64,000 nucleotides of DNA from Diplonema japonicum (taxonomy: Eukaryota > Euglenozoa > Diplonemea > Diplonemida > Diplonemidae). This document shows, in pieces, positions 22,538-31,927 of the stretch. A program made the translations under genes and the position numbers. Under the pieces are notes generated by a model. The model ran no database searches. It was not told the DNA's origin and saw only the letters and a list, made by a program, of their open reading frames with translations. Numbering within the stretch: position 1 is the stretch's first letter; each line of letters starts with the position of its first letter. The stretch is from the NCBI GenBank assembly GCA_964019335.1, contig OZ025662.1:496001-560000 (forward strand), written 5' to 3'.

Positions 22538-23422
22538 ATGCACCACGGGGAGCATATATTTGACCTATGGAGCCACGCCACTTCCGACGCAGAGGATAGG
22601 GAGCCCCCGGCTCAAGTAGAGCCAGAAGAGGGACTTGACAGAATGTACGGTGATTTTTCCGACATAAGATGCATGAAGAGGGGGCGATTTTCGTCTATTT
22701 ACAAGGCAAAACACAAAATAGACAAAAAGCACTACGCCATAAAAAGGCTGGAAAAGCGAATACTCAGCGAAAGCGACCGCCGCTCCAAGCAGATGGAAGC
22801 AGAAATTCACGCAACATGTTCGGGGCACCCCAACATCATCAGATACCACAACTCATGGGTTTCTCCTACGGGTGTGGTCAACATTCAAATGGAATGGGCA
22901 GGCGGCGGCACCGCTCGTAACTACTTGAAAGAGGAACGGGAGAAGGAACACGTAAACGCATTACTGCAAATTGGTAAGGGTCTTGTTCACATACACGAGA
23001 AGGGCTTTGCCCACTCCGACATAAAATTAACAAATGTCATGATAAGGTCAGACGCCGCACCAGATCGTCTTTACGCCATTACTGATTTTGGGGTATCTAG
23101 GCTGCTTCGTGAAAAATTAGATCTTGACGGCGACGTGTTGTACCTTGATCCGCTGGGGCTGAACTCAGTTTCTGAGGGTACAGATGCGTTTGCTCTAGGG
23201 ATCTCGCTTTATGAGTCAGTTCGGAGGGAGCCTTTGCGGGAGTCAGAGTTCACTTTCCTCCGCTCGGGCTCGCCGGAGGTTTTTTCTTGTCTTGCTGTTG
23301 CAGCGCCTCAGCTTTCTAAGCTGCTTAGTGCGCTTATCGATCTTCCTGAACGCAGAAGAGACCTCTGTGGTGTTGTTGCGGATGCTGTTTCACTTTATAC
23401 CAATGGGACGCTGGTTGAGTGA
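22538..23422 (+). CDS. WEE1-like protein kinase
   Basis: A 294-aa kinase, ATG at 22538. The upstream in-frame sequence is homopolymeric. The glycine loop is degenerate (KRGRFSSIYKAKH instead of GxGxxG), as in several WEE1 relatives. The VAIK lysine is Lys69 (HYAIKRLEK). The catalytic loop reads HSDIKLTN, with Asp161 and Asn166 present but Arg of HRD replaced. DFG is present (Asp183, ITDFGVSR). CSGHPNIIRYHNSWV and IQMEWAGGG match the alphaC/beta4-beta5 pattern of WEE1 (GHxxxVRYxxAW, QxEYCxGG), and GTDAFALGISLYE corresponds to its DIFALALT. It lacks the long N-terminal extension of WEE1. If true, it would phosphorylate a CDK tyrosine; a divergent NEK-type kinase is the alternative. Confidence 0.72.
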   Translation: MHHGEHIFDLWSHATSDAEDREPPAQVEPEEGLDRMYGDFSDIRCMKRGRFSSIYKAKHKIDKKHYAIKRLEKRILSESDRRSKQMEAEIHATCSGHPNIIRYHNSWVSPTGVVNIQMEWAGGGTARNYLKEEREKEHVNALLQIGKGLVHIHEKGFAHSDIKLTNVMIRSDAAPDRLYAITDFGVSRLLREKLDLDGDVLYLDPLGLNSVSEGTDAFALGISLYESVRREPLRESEFTFLRSGSPEVFSCLAVAAPQLSKLLSALIDLPERRRDLCGVVADAVSLYTNGTLVE

Positions 23423-24169
23423 GGAAAAAAAAAAAAAAAAAAAAAAAGAAAGAAAGAAATAATGCGCTGTAGCAATCTTCGATAAGGGAAGATTTCTTTC
23501 AAAAAAAAAAAAAGATTTAAAAAAAAAAAAAAAAGAGGGATTTTCCCTTTTTTTTTTTTTTTTTTTTTTCCTCCCACGCTTGCTTGGAGTACTGCGCACT
23601 CTTGCTTGGTCAACCCTCTGGGGGGAGGGGGAGGGGGGTTGTTATTGATTACCAAGCGAAGGGCAGTACTTCCTTCTCTCTTCCCCCTTTACTTTCAAAA
23701 AAAAAAAAAAAAAAAAAAAGATATAACTTTGGTTGTCTTTAACCTAACTGTCTCTGACTTGTGAACAAACAACAAATGTTCAACTTATGCACACTGAAAC
23801 CTTATCGATTTTTTTTTTTTTTTCTTTCCCTCTCTCTTTTTTTCAAAAAAAAAAATCTGAAGAATTTTGTCGGTTCTCTATAATGAATCAGCAAAAATAA
23901 AGGGGTCTGTGGGACGTCTCAGGATAAATTTGTTATTGCTAAAGAGTAGAAAGTAGCATTGCATTGCAGGGTTTCCCCCCCTTCCTCTTTTTTTTTTTCC
24001 CCCCCCCTTCTTGCTCGAACAAGAAAAAAAAAAAAGAAAAAAAAAGAAATATTGATAATGAATTGTTATTTTGCTAAAAATAAGTTTTCTTTTTTTTTTC
24101 TTTTACACGTCCCAATCTTCAAGCAATGGGTATTTTTTCTTTCCTCTTTTTTTTCTATAATATATTATA

Positions 24170-24214
24170 TATATGAGCTCGGCCAGATTACATTTTTCCG
24201 GACGAGCTCATATA
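24170..24214 (+). repeat. 12-bp-stem hairpin in an AT-rich context
   Basis: TATATGAGCTCG at 24170-24181 is matched by its exact reverse complement at 24203-24214, with a 21-nt loop. It could be a cruciform, a small MITE end or a transcript hairpin. No terminator-like role is implied. Confidence 0.6.
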
Positions 24215-24740
24215 AATACAACAGTGAAGGAGGGTCAGATTCAAATCTAATGGCCGTTGCTGTATTTTGATGAATAGGGATAGGACTCCTAATCGGGATG
24301 CGGCTCAGATAGTAACCCACGGTTTGAGACAATATTGAGGCGAACGTTTTGGTCTTAAAACCTGTTGAGCGCTCCAATTTTTTTTTTTTTTTTTTTTTTT
24401 CCCCAATGAATTGTTCTTGCTAAAAAGAGGAGTGGTAGCATTGCTGGGCTTATCCTTCTACAAGTTAACCCCCCCCCTCCCCCCCCGGCTGTGCACAAGC
24501 AACAATCAACCGACTCTTTTTTTTTTTCTTTTCTTTTTTTTTTTTTTTTTACCACCGCAGTAAGAACCCGCCAGAGCCCCCAGAACGGGGACAACGGAGA
24601 CTAAGTACGCGCGGCCGGTGAGCGCAAAAACGCATACCTTAAAAGAATAGTTTTTATTTATTTATTTATTTATTTATTTTTTTTTTTGCGCTCAGTGCTT
24701 TTCCTTTCTATCGACTCGGCATCTCATCGTTTCGAGGTTT

Positions 24741-24911
24741 CCAAGCAACACGTTCAAAAAAAAAAAATGTTGGTTCAAATCCGAGGCACCGTCCTGCCAT
24801 TTAGAACAGCTTGAGCAGGGGGGGGGGGGGGGGGGGGGGGGCGATGTGTGAAACATGAGTTTTTGGAGGGGGGGAAAAAATAAGTGGGCTTTTCGTGGTA
24901 CTTTTTTTCTT

Positions 24912-24947
<36 letters not shown>

Positions 24948-25060
24948 TCTCTATCGAGTTTTCCAAGCAAATGACGTTCAAAAAATGTTGGTTCAAATCC
25001 GAGGCACCGTCCTGCCATTTAGAACAGTGAACCATGAGTTTTGAGGAGGGGGGGAGGGGG
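24741..25060 (+). repeat. tandem duplicated unit with a tRNA B-box-like motif
   Basis: Two copies share TTCCAAGCAA, GACGTTCAAAAAA and then a 40-bp identical block that includes TTGGTTCAAATCCGAGGCAC and ends CATTTAGAACAG (copy 1 about 24768-24815, copy 2 about 24980-25027), followed in both by ACATGAGTTTT/CCATGAGTTTT and a G-rich tract. GGTTCAAATCC matches the RNA polymerase III B-box consensus, but no A-box or tRNA fold was found. It could be a degenerate tRNA-derived SINE. Confidence 0.5.
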
Positions 25061-25478
25061 GAATAGGTGGAGTCAGGTGAACGAAAGGCTTTCTTGTAAG
25101 TTTTCGTCGTTTGACGCTTGATGTAATTCAAGGCCTATCCAAGGAGGGGGTGGTGTTTTGTTTTTGTTTTTTTATATCGGACATTTTGGTTTGCTTAGTG
25201 GCTGTATTGAATAGGCACACCGTAGCTTCAATGGCCGTACCCCCGTTTCCCTCTTATGTAGAATTTCTGCTCACCAGAGAGCCTCCTTTTTTATCTCACC
25301 TCTCTCCCTTTTTCTCTTCTTTCTTCTTTTTTTCTCTTTTTAGAGTAAAAAAAAGGGGGTGGGAGCCTACACCAAAGAACTTTGCTCAGGCTTACCCCAC
25401 CCCCAGTTTAAGATTTCTTTTTTTTTTTTTTTTTTTTTTTTTATTCTTCTTTTTCCTATTTGTCACAACTTCGTGTAA

Positions 25479-25514
<36 letters not shown>

Positions 25515-25674
25515 AAGGTTTTAGTGTGCCAAAGAGAAAGCAATGCCATGAGATGTTTCAGAAACAAAAAAGAAATCCTGGCCATAGGCAGGCAGTTGAA
25601 CTCTCACACGATGCTATTTTTTTTCTTTTTTTTTTGATGAGAACAAGGGGGCGTCTCACAAAGACTTCCTTTAA

Positions 25675-25676
<2 letters not shown>

Positions 25677-25707
<31 letters not shown>
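25677..25707 (+). repeat. (TA)n microsatellite
   Basis: An uninterrupted run of about 15 TA units followed directly by a T-run. The 45 bp beside it (about 25728-25770, GGGCCGTTGCTAACCACTT...) recurs at about 36054-36095. Confidence 0.8.
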
Positions 25708-25724
<17 letters not shown>

Positions 25725-25930
25725 TTTTGGCGGGCCGTTGCTAACCACTTCGTTCCTATCATAGTGAATTTTTTTTTTTTGATATGCAGGAATTTCAATG
25801 ACAAGCAGCGAATAATGGGCCATATGGTTTGAAAAATGATAACAAACATATTAGTTGTGCCGAGCAAGGGTTTACTTCTGCAATTTCTTTTACCTTTGGT
25901 GTCATGAAGAAGAGCTCGACTCCTACCTAC

Positions 25931-25964
<34 letters not shown>

Positions 25965-25970
25965 GGGACC

Positions 25971-26404
25971 AATGTTTCCAACCTCCCTGTGGTGGTTCCT
26001 GGTAATTGTGGTTTGGAGAAACACAAGCGAAAGGGAAACTCTCGTTCTAAAGCCGTACACGTGGGGAAACCTGGACGGGGGTGGAGAGCCCACCCTACGC
26101 GTGGCGCCAGTTAGCATCGCCCTCAACGGAGAGTCCCTTATCCCATTACATCGAACAAGGAGGTGGCTTCACCAGGTCAGGCAAGTAGCCTCCCCGCGGC
26201 ATCGTGCCAGTGAAGCAAGCCTCGCACAACTCTCCAGTTGGTGTTTAATTGCTTCTGTGGCCCCTCTCCCTATTCCAATTTCCAAGCTTTCTTTACCTCT
26301 CCACTTTTACTTTCTACGGGACCACAGGGAACTTGGGAGGCTTCGGGGCGAAGTTTCACAAGGGTGGCCGCTGTGTCACATACTGCATGGCACCACTAAA
26401 ATCG
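25971..26404 (+). repeat. dispersed repeat family R3, copy 1
   Basis: Starts TGTTTCCAACCTCC and ends near AAATCGAGACAAC. A diverged inverted copy lies at about 29228-29606, and an internally deleted copy at about 43184-43392. Shared landmarks are GGTGGTTCCTGGTAATTGTG, GGGGAAACCTGGACGG and GGCTTCGGGGCGAAG. The frame across it is open but shows no family; I treat it as non-coding repeat. The three copies give a clear consensus for a search. Confidence 0.75.
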
Positions 26405-26439
26405 AGACAACTTTTTTTTTTTTTTTTTTTTAAGCTGGT

Positions 26440-26725
26440 GGGGAGAACATGGAAAATATAAGAAGTACATCAGATGTGTTGTTCGCTGTTGACCTCCTCG
26501 TCGGTAGCGCCCGAGAGGAACGTAATGCAGATGCTCAGGGTGACGAACAGGCAGCAAACTAGTCTTGGTCATCGGGTCGCCCCGGCTGGGGTTGAGCTGT
26601 ACACCGCACGCATTAAGGACACAACGCAGAACGCAGAAGAAGCTACAACTCGGCCGTGCGCCCCCTGTAATCAAATAGGGAGATAGTTCTTGTGCCAACA
26701 ACGGCCTCCTTTAACTCTTATTTTT
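26440..26725 (+). repeat. dispersed SINE-like repeat family R4, copy 1
   Basis: Begins GGTGGGGAGAACATGG after a T-run and carries AAGTACATCAGATGTGTTGT, GGGGTTGAGCTGTACACCGC and GCGCCCCCTGTAATCAA. Other copies are at about 28522-28712 (internally deleted), 36216-36530 and, as a 3' fragment, 60585-60670. Copies lack open frames. The size (about 280 bp) fits a SINE or MITE; no terminal inverted repeat or A-box is evident. Confidence 0.75.
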
Positions 26726-26810
26726 ATATTTTAGTAGGTCGTTCACGCTTGAACGCCACCTAGTGTTGCAATCAAAGCCCCATCTTTTTTTTTTTCTTTT
26801 TCTGTTTCAG

Positions 26811-26872
26811 CGGCAGCTGCACCAGACCTTTACGAGCTGTTCATCAGCTATGGGCGTGCCGCCCCAGTTTAA
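26811..26872 (+). pseudogene. orphan exon-like fragment resembling part of an RRM
   Basis: A pyrimidine tract and TTTCAG at 26805-26810 precede 19 codons reading AAAPDLYELFISYGRAAPV and then TAA. DLYELFISYG looks like RRM helix 1. No upstream exon with a GTATG donor was found. It could be a gene remnant or chance. Confidence 0.25.
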
Positions 26873-27316
26873 GAGGGGGGGGGACAAAAATAAAAAAGAA
26901 ATTGTAAAAATGAATTTTTTGTTTTATTTTCTAAAAAGAAACGAGAGTCGGCAGCTTTGTTCGGATTTAACCCTTCTGGTAAAAAAAAAAGCCGACTTTT
27001 TTGCGCAAAAATAACAATGCCGCCCAACTCTTCCCCCCCCCCCCCTTTTCTACTTTTTCCAATGCAACATACAAAAAAGAAAAACTGGTTGTCTAAAGCA
27101 AAAAGGGTACGGAGGCAACGTGTTTACGGGTTATAAGCCTCTCCAGGTTCTACCCCATCACAAATGAACAAGTGTGACGACTCAAGACGAAAGAGATGAC
27201 GCAGCTAAGTGCGGGCCAGTACCTCGTAGTGGCCACCAAGGCCGACACGTATAAGCAATGTCCCTTTCTTTTTCGCACTCTATAGATAAAGTTAGTAGGA
27301 AAAAAGAGAAATTATC

Positions 27317-27569
27317 CCCTAAACGCCCAAGCATTTGTCCTTATTTCAAAATTTGCTTTTTTTTTTTAATTTTTTTTTTATTTTTTTTTTTTTCAAAATA
27401 TATGGCATTTTGTTTTAACTATATTTTGCGTTAAAAGTATTGCTTTAATTGAAAACCGGCAGGACGGGCTTTTAGCAAATTAGCCCTTGTGCATGCTGCC
27501 CCTTTTTTTTTTTTCCAGCATTCAAAGCAACAATGAAAAAATGGGAGATAGGCTCCCGGCGTTTAGGGG
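27317..27569. mobile_element. short inverted-repeat element (piggyBac-like MITE candidate)
   Basis: CCCCTAAACGCC at 27317-27328 is matched by its exact reverse complement GGCGTTTAGGGG at 27558-27569. The outer flanks are TTAT on the left and TTAA on the right, close to the TTAA target duplication of piggyBac elements, whose termini also start CCC. The 253-bp interior is AT-rich and non-coding. The assignment is inference from the ends only. Confidence 0.45.
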
Positions 27570-28007
27570 TTAAGAAGAAGAAGAAAAAAAGAAAATAAAA
27601 AAAATTTTTTTTTGAAGCGAGGAAAAAAAAAAAAAAAAAGTTGCTGAAGATCCTCCTCTATCTCCCTATCCCCTCTAAATAAAGAGAATAAAAAGATTTT
27701 TTTTTTTAAAAGATCTACCTGGTGCAAGCCTCTAGCTTAAAGCCGACACTAAATTTCTGAAATTAAGGTCACTCGATCGAAGGAAAAAGAACCAAGGATT
27801 TCCAGAAGGTATCTGCTAAAAAAGAAAAAAAAAAAAATTCCTGTTTCAGCAGGGCATGCAGCTCTCATTTTTTTTTGTTTTGTTTTGTTTTGTTTTCCCC
27901 GTTTGGGGGTGAATCCGTTCTTATCCTCATTACGACCTCTCAACACTGGCCCCCTTTATCTCATTTTTTTTTTTTTTTTATATTCGATATTATTTTTTCA
28001 TTCTTTT

Positions 28008-28140
28008 GCAAGAACCTTGTCTAGACAAGAGGAGTGCCGTGATGCTACCACTGGATGTATTATGGCTGAACGCCTCTAAGCCAGAACCCAGTCTAGAGAG
28101 ATACGTGACTAGTCAGGTAGGAACGTTTAAGCTTCACTAG
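28008..28140 (+). rRNA. fragment of large-subunit rRNA 3' region (pseudogene-like)
   Basis: The segment GATGCTACCACTGGATGTAT followed by TATGGCTGAACGCCTCTAAG and CCAGAACCC matches the conserved LSU rRNA region that in other eukaryotes reads GCTACCATCTG, then TATGACTGAACGCCTCTAAG and TCAGAATCC. It is flanked by T-runs and repeat DNA, with no SSU, 5.8S or further LSU domains nearby. It is therefore an isolated fragment, not an rDNA unit. Either a dispersed rRNA-derived repeat or, since some euglenozoans split their LSU rRNA, a stray copy of one piece. The exact limits are uncertain. Confidence 0.6.
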
Positions 28141-28194
28141 GTTCATTTTTTTTTTTTTTTAAAGCATGAACAAGAAGAACAACATTCGTTTTGA

Positions 28195-28270
28195 AAGTGC
28201 ATTGTTATTGCTACAAAGGGTAGCAGTTGTTTACTATCCTTCTACATGATCCGGCTGTGCACAAACAAAA
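28195..28270 (+). repeat. dispersed repeat family R5, one copy
   Basis: ATTGTTATTGCTACAAAGGG, then a pyrimidine-rich middle and CCGGCTGTGCACAAACAA. Related copies lie at about 23929-23980, 24404-24520 and 33462-33550. All are next to homopolymer tracts and non-coding. Confidence 0.55.
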
Positions 28271-28289
28271 AAAAATAAAATAAAAATAT

Positions 28290-28402
28290 CAGTCTCAACA
28301 CCCTTCGGGACAGACATTCTTTCACAGTTCACGCCGCTGAAGGGTGATAGGGGCCTTAGACACCCCAGATCAGGATTTCTTTATTTCCTTTTACCTCTTT
28401 TA
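28290..28402 (+). mobile_element. detached 3' end of the non-LTR retrotransposon family
   Basis: CCGCTGAAGGGTGATAGGGG and CCCAGATCAGG..ATTTC, then TTTCCTTTTACCTCTTT, correspond to the final bases and 3' UTR of the retrotransposon fragment ending at about 31850. So at least two insertions of this family, both truncated, are in the window. Confidence 0.6.
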
Positions 28403-28521
28403 TATCCCCCCCCCCAACACTGGCCCCCCCCCCCCCCCCCCCACGATTACTTGCAAGAACATTTTATCTAAACAAAAAAGGGGGTGAGCGTTGGCAGCGT
28501 GTTCTCCTTCTCCTTTTTTTT

Positions 28522-28712
28522 AGGGGTGGGGATAACATGGAAAATATAAGAAGTACATCAGATGTGTTGTTCACCCTGCCAGGGTCGCTGCACGCATTAA
28601 GGACAGAACGCGGAATGCAGCAGAAGCTGCAACGGCCGAGGTACGCCCTCCAATCAAGTAGACAACGCTTGGGCAGGGTGCCACCAACACTGGCCTCAAT
28701 GGCCTTAAATTC
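28522..28712 (+). repeat. R4 repeat, internally deleted copy
   Basis: Retains GGTGGGGATAACATGG, AAGTACATCAGATGTGTTGT and the GCACGCATTAAGGACA...CAATCAAGTAGACAA end, but lacks about 100 bp in the middle relative to the copies at 26440 and 36216. Confidence 0.7.
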
Positions 28713-28766
28713 TTTTTTTTTTTTTTTGCCACTTTTTTTTTTACACAGTAAATTTCCCCCCTCCCC

Positions 28767-30198
28767 ATAGCCTATAACGCAAGCATGTTATCAAATTGAT
28801 ATTTTAAAATACCCGGTATCAAATACCATAACGCAAAAAAGGGCCCATAATCTTGTTACGTACCCGTTATTTTAACGATATCGAATTAAATAACGTTATT
28901 TTAATCGGGCAAATATTAAAATAACGTTATTTTATTCGGAATAACGTTATTTTATTCAATGGATGATCGATGATCAATTTTTTTTTTTTCAAAAACCCTA
29001 TTTTCGAATCCGTCCAGAAAGAATGTGTTCAACAGCTTTTCGGGAAAATAATCCTTTTCTATGTCGTTTCGATACTCTAGTGGGCCGGCTTTGTGTATCT
29101 GGGGCCCCCGGGAGACGAATAGAAGGGTTGTAATGAGTATGGTTTCGATGCTCGCCTCCCATTTTAATTTTGACTTTTGATGTCGCTCCTAGTTAAAATT
29201 TAAACATGAAGGGGGGGAAACTGGTAAAAAGGTAGTCTCAATTTTAGTGCCATGCGGTATGTGACACAGCAGCCACCCCGAAGCCTCGCAAGTCCCCTGT
29301 GGTCCCGTAGTAAGTAAAAGCGGAGAGGTAAAGAAGGTTTTTCAAAAAGGGAGGAGCCACAGAAGCAATTAAACACCAACTGGGGAGTTGTGGGAGGCTT
29401 GCTTCACTGGCACAAGGCCGCGGAGAGGCTACTTGCCACCTGGTGAAACCACCTCCTTGTTCTATTTTTATTGGGATAAGGGACTCTCCATTGAGGGCGA
29501 TGCTAACCGTGTAGGGTGGGCCTCCACCCCCGTCAAGGTTTCCCCACGTGTACGGCTTCAGAATGACCCAGGAACCACCACTGGGAGGTCGGAAACATCG
29601 ATCCCCTAAAAAAGGGGGAAACTAACTTTTCTGGAAAATAATCCTCGTGCACTCGTTAGCTTTCTCTGGAATATCCGCACCAGCACTAAAGAGAGTCCTT
29701 GTCTCCAGACGTTCCTGCCACCACGGACTACTCGTGTTGTAAGAACAGGCTTTTACCCTCTGCTTACGATGCAGCGGACAAAGCGCTGTTCCCTCATGCA
29801 TCTCATGCATCGTCTGGAGTCCCACTGACTCGGGAATCTCTTCTAAGTACTTTCTGGGGGTAGCCATGCCTTCCAAACACCCACAAGTACCCCTGGCTCT
29901 ATCCCTCCCTGTTGCATTCTTGAAACAGCGTCTTCTCATTCTCCAAATTTTCACCGATTAAAATAACGTAAAATAACATAAAATAACGCACCCAAAATTC
30001 GCTAAAATTGGGGTGGGCTTCGGATGTTAAGTTACCCATGTTCATGGTCTCCAAAAATCATATTTCGTGTTTCTGGACCCCATCTCGACATCTGCGGGGG
30101 TATAGAGGACCTCGGCGTGCCCAGGCCAATTTTGCACTATTTAAATACCCGAACCGATTAAAATACCCGATTGGTATCGGTATAACGTGCAGGCTATG
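28767..30198. mobile_element. composite inverted-repeat element carrying a shared internal module
   Basis: Left end CATAGCCTATAACGC and right end (reverse complement) CATAGCCTGCACGTTAT suggest imperfect terminal inverted repeats. The left part has several ATAACGTTATTTTA motifs. An inverted copy of a 130-bp module (29032-29160: CAGCTTTTCGGGAAAATAAT and onward) is the same module tandemly repeated four times at 52890-53600. An R3 repeat is inserted in reverse at about 29228-29606. No intact transposase. A 110-codon minus-strand frame at 29622-29954 is of unclear meaning. Confidence 0.55.
29228..29606 (-). repeat. R3 repeat, inverted copy
   Basis: The reverse complement of the family seen at 25971-26404 and 43184-43392; the left boundary is GTAGTCTCAATTTTAGTGCC and the right is ACCTCCCAGTGGTGG in the other orientation. 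It is nested in the inverted-repeat element. Confidence 0.7.
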
Positions 30199-30298
30199 CC
30201 TCCCCCCTTTTTTTTTTCCTGCGACACAGTCCCTACCATTAATGGAGGGAGAAAATTACCAGTTTTTTTTTTTTTAAATTAAAGTCACTCGAGTGAAC

Positions 30299-30330
<32 letters not shown>

Positions 30331-30656
30331 GAACCACTGTCCCCCCTTTTTTGTTTATCAAGCTTTGCGATACTTTTGAGATGACGACCGGTATCCTTGT
30401 ACGCAACATAGGAAGAGCAGCCTGCTAGGGAGAAAAAGCCGCGTGCCTGCGGTACATCCTCAATACAGTGCAGACATTTGCGGCAAAAGGGCAATAAGAG
30501 TCCGCCCTTCTTGGAAAAACCAGAGTCTACGAGGAAACCTGGGCGCACCATCGATGCATAGCCACGACAAAGAGAACCCTAGCTCACGTCACACCCATGA
30601 TGGCACACAGCCGTATAGAATCCTTTTTTTTTTTTTTTTTTTTTTTATTTATTTTT

Positions 30657-31842
30657 TTGATGCGGGAGAGGCTGAGGGTGGGACGCTCAAAAAGCATCGA
30701 ACAGGTGAGGAGGTCGATGCGAGACCTGGGGGAAGGAGCGGACCCGAGTACGAACGAGCTCTGGCAGCGGCTGAGGAAGAGCAACGATCCGATAGCAGCC
30801 AGGGCCTTACAGCGGGTGATAACCGGGGGAGTTTTCTACATCAACCCCAGGGGGTGGCACACGGACGCCAAGAAGAACATCGAACCGCCGAAGGAGGGAG
30901 AGGACACCACCTCAGGAGAGGAAGAAGAGGAAGAAGAAGAGGAAATGACGCGACCCACGAGGCAGCAGCCAGCACAGTACGTCAACTGTGACATCTGTGA
31001 ACACGAGGTGCATGAGCACGACATGCTCAAGCACGCGCTGTGGGACTGCGAGTTGGCAAGGGAAATACAAAACAAGGAAGCTAACAGAGCAGTGGTGGAG
31101 GAACGGACGGCCATGCCGAGGTGCATGCAGCTGCACGGAGTGCTGCCGCGAGGACACGACAAAGAGCATCTCAATCTACCTCCTGGAGGTGGTAACAGAA
31201 CGAGACCGCCGCCTGCAAGAAAAGAGGGCACTGGAGAGGTACACGACTCACCCGTGGGAAGTGATCACAGAAGGAAAAAGACACCCGACACCGACATGGA
31301 GAGAACTACGACAACATGTAGGGGGGGGGCTCATGAAACAGTACGGACAGGAGATCGTCAAATGGCTAGGGCAGCTCAAGTGGTACCGGGGCCCGAGGAG
31401 AACAACGGTCACGACAATAGAGCTTGCGCTAGACTTCGAGAACAGCACAATGAAGTCGCTGGTGGGTGAACGTGGAGACCTGACACTAATAGGTAAAAAG
31501 GCGAGACGGCTGCATGGCCTGCTGGTGAGGCTGCAGGAAGGCTGGCAGGACGCGCGGATAAGGAGGAAGGTCAGGGGACACAGAGCCATACCGGCGGAGC
31601 AACGGCGGAACCACGGCCTGAGGACCATAGGGGGGAGAAAGGTCTTGGGCTGGGACAGAAGACCGCTGCACGTCTCGGAACAGACGAAGAAGGACCTCCA
31701 GAAACTGAGACAGGAGCGGGTGAGCGCCATGAGGGAGCGGGCTCAGCCCAAAAAGGAAAGACCGAAGCCGCTGAAGGGAGATAGGGGCAGGTAGAAGAAC
31801 AAGACAGGACGTCCCAGATCAGGGATTTCCTTTTACCTCTTT

Positions 31843-31850
<8 letters not shown>
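30657..31850 (+). pseudogene. non-LTR retrotransposon, 3'-terminal fragment with frameshift
   Basis: About 31 codons after a T-run begin MRERLRVGRSKSIEQVRRSM. Frame 1 continues to about 31160 with WQRLRKSNDPIAARALQRVI and a CDICEHEVHEHDMLKHALWDC zinc-knuckle, then AMPRCMQLHGVLPRG. The sense then moves to another frame (about 31150-31794), reading YLLEVVTERDRRLQEKRALE, then TTVTTIELALDFENSTMKSL, and ending RPKPLKGDRGR with TAG at 31792-31794. This C-x2-C...H...H/C block with LP-C...HG, followed by an ELALDFE stretch, is the usual C-terminal tail of LINE-type ORF2 proteins. The reverse-transcriptase core is absent, so it is 5'-truncated and dead. It is in sense with the genes and abuts the PP2C gene. 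Confidence 0.6.
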
Positions 31851-31878
<28 letters not shown>

Positions 31879-31927
31879 AACGAACACAACAAAATCAAAA
31901 AAAAAGAAAAAGAAAAAAAAAGGGGGA

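Larger units (their letters stand above)
23423..25600 (+). other. gene-free repeat region, part 1
   Basis: No credible coding frame. It contains homopolymer tracts (20 or more G at 24821-24841; many A/T runs), two diverged copies of a dispersed repeat (about 23929-23980 and 24404-24520; others at 28195-28270 and 33462-33550, sharing GGCTGTGCACAARCAA and TTGTTMTTGCTA motifs), a hairpin, and a tandem duplication described separately. Confidence 0.6.

Noticed and set aside
24768-24815. tRNA gene
   Set aside because: B-box-like TTGGTTCAAATCCGAG is present, but no cloverleaf, A-box or acceptor stem can be formed.
25855-26433. 192-codon frame across repeat R3
   Set aside because: Diverged copies of the repeat do not keep the frame and no family is recognised.
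29622-29954. Second hAT transposase fragment on the minus strand
   Set aside because: Contains PWWQERLETRTLFSAGADI, loosely like the hAT C-terminus, but motif order is wrong; evidence too weak to list as coding.
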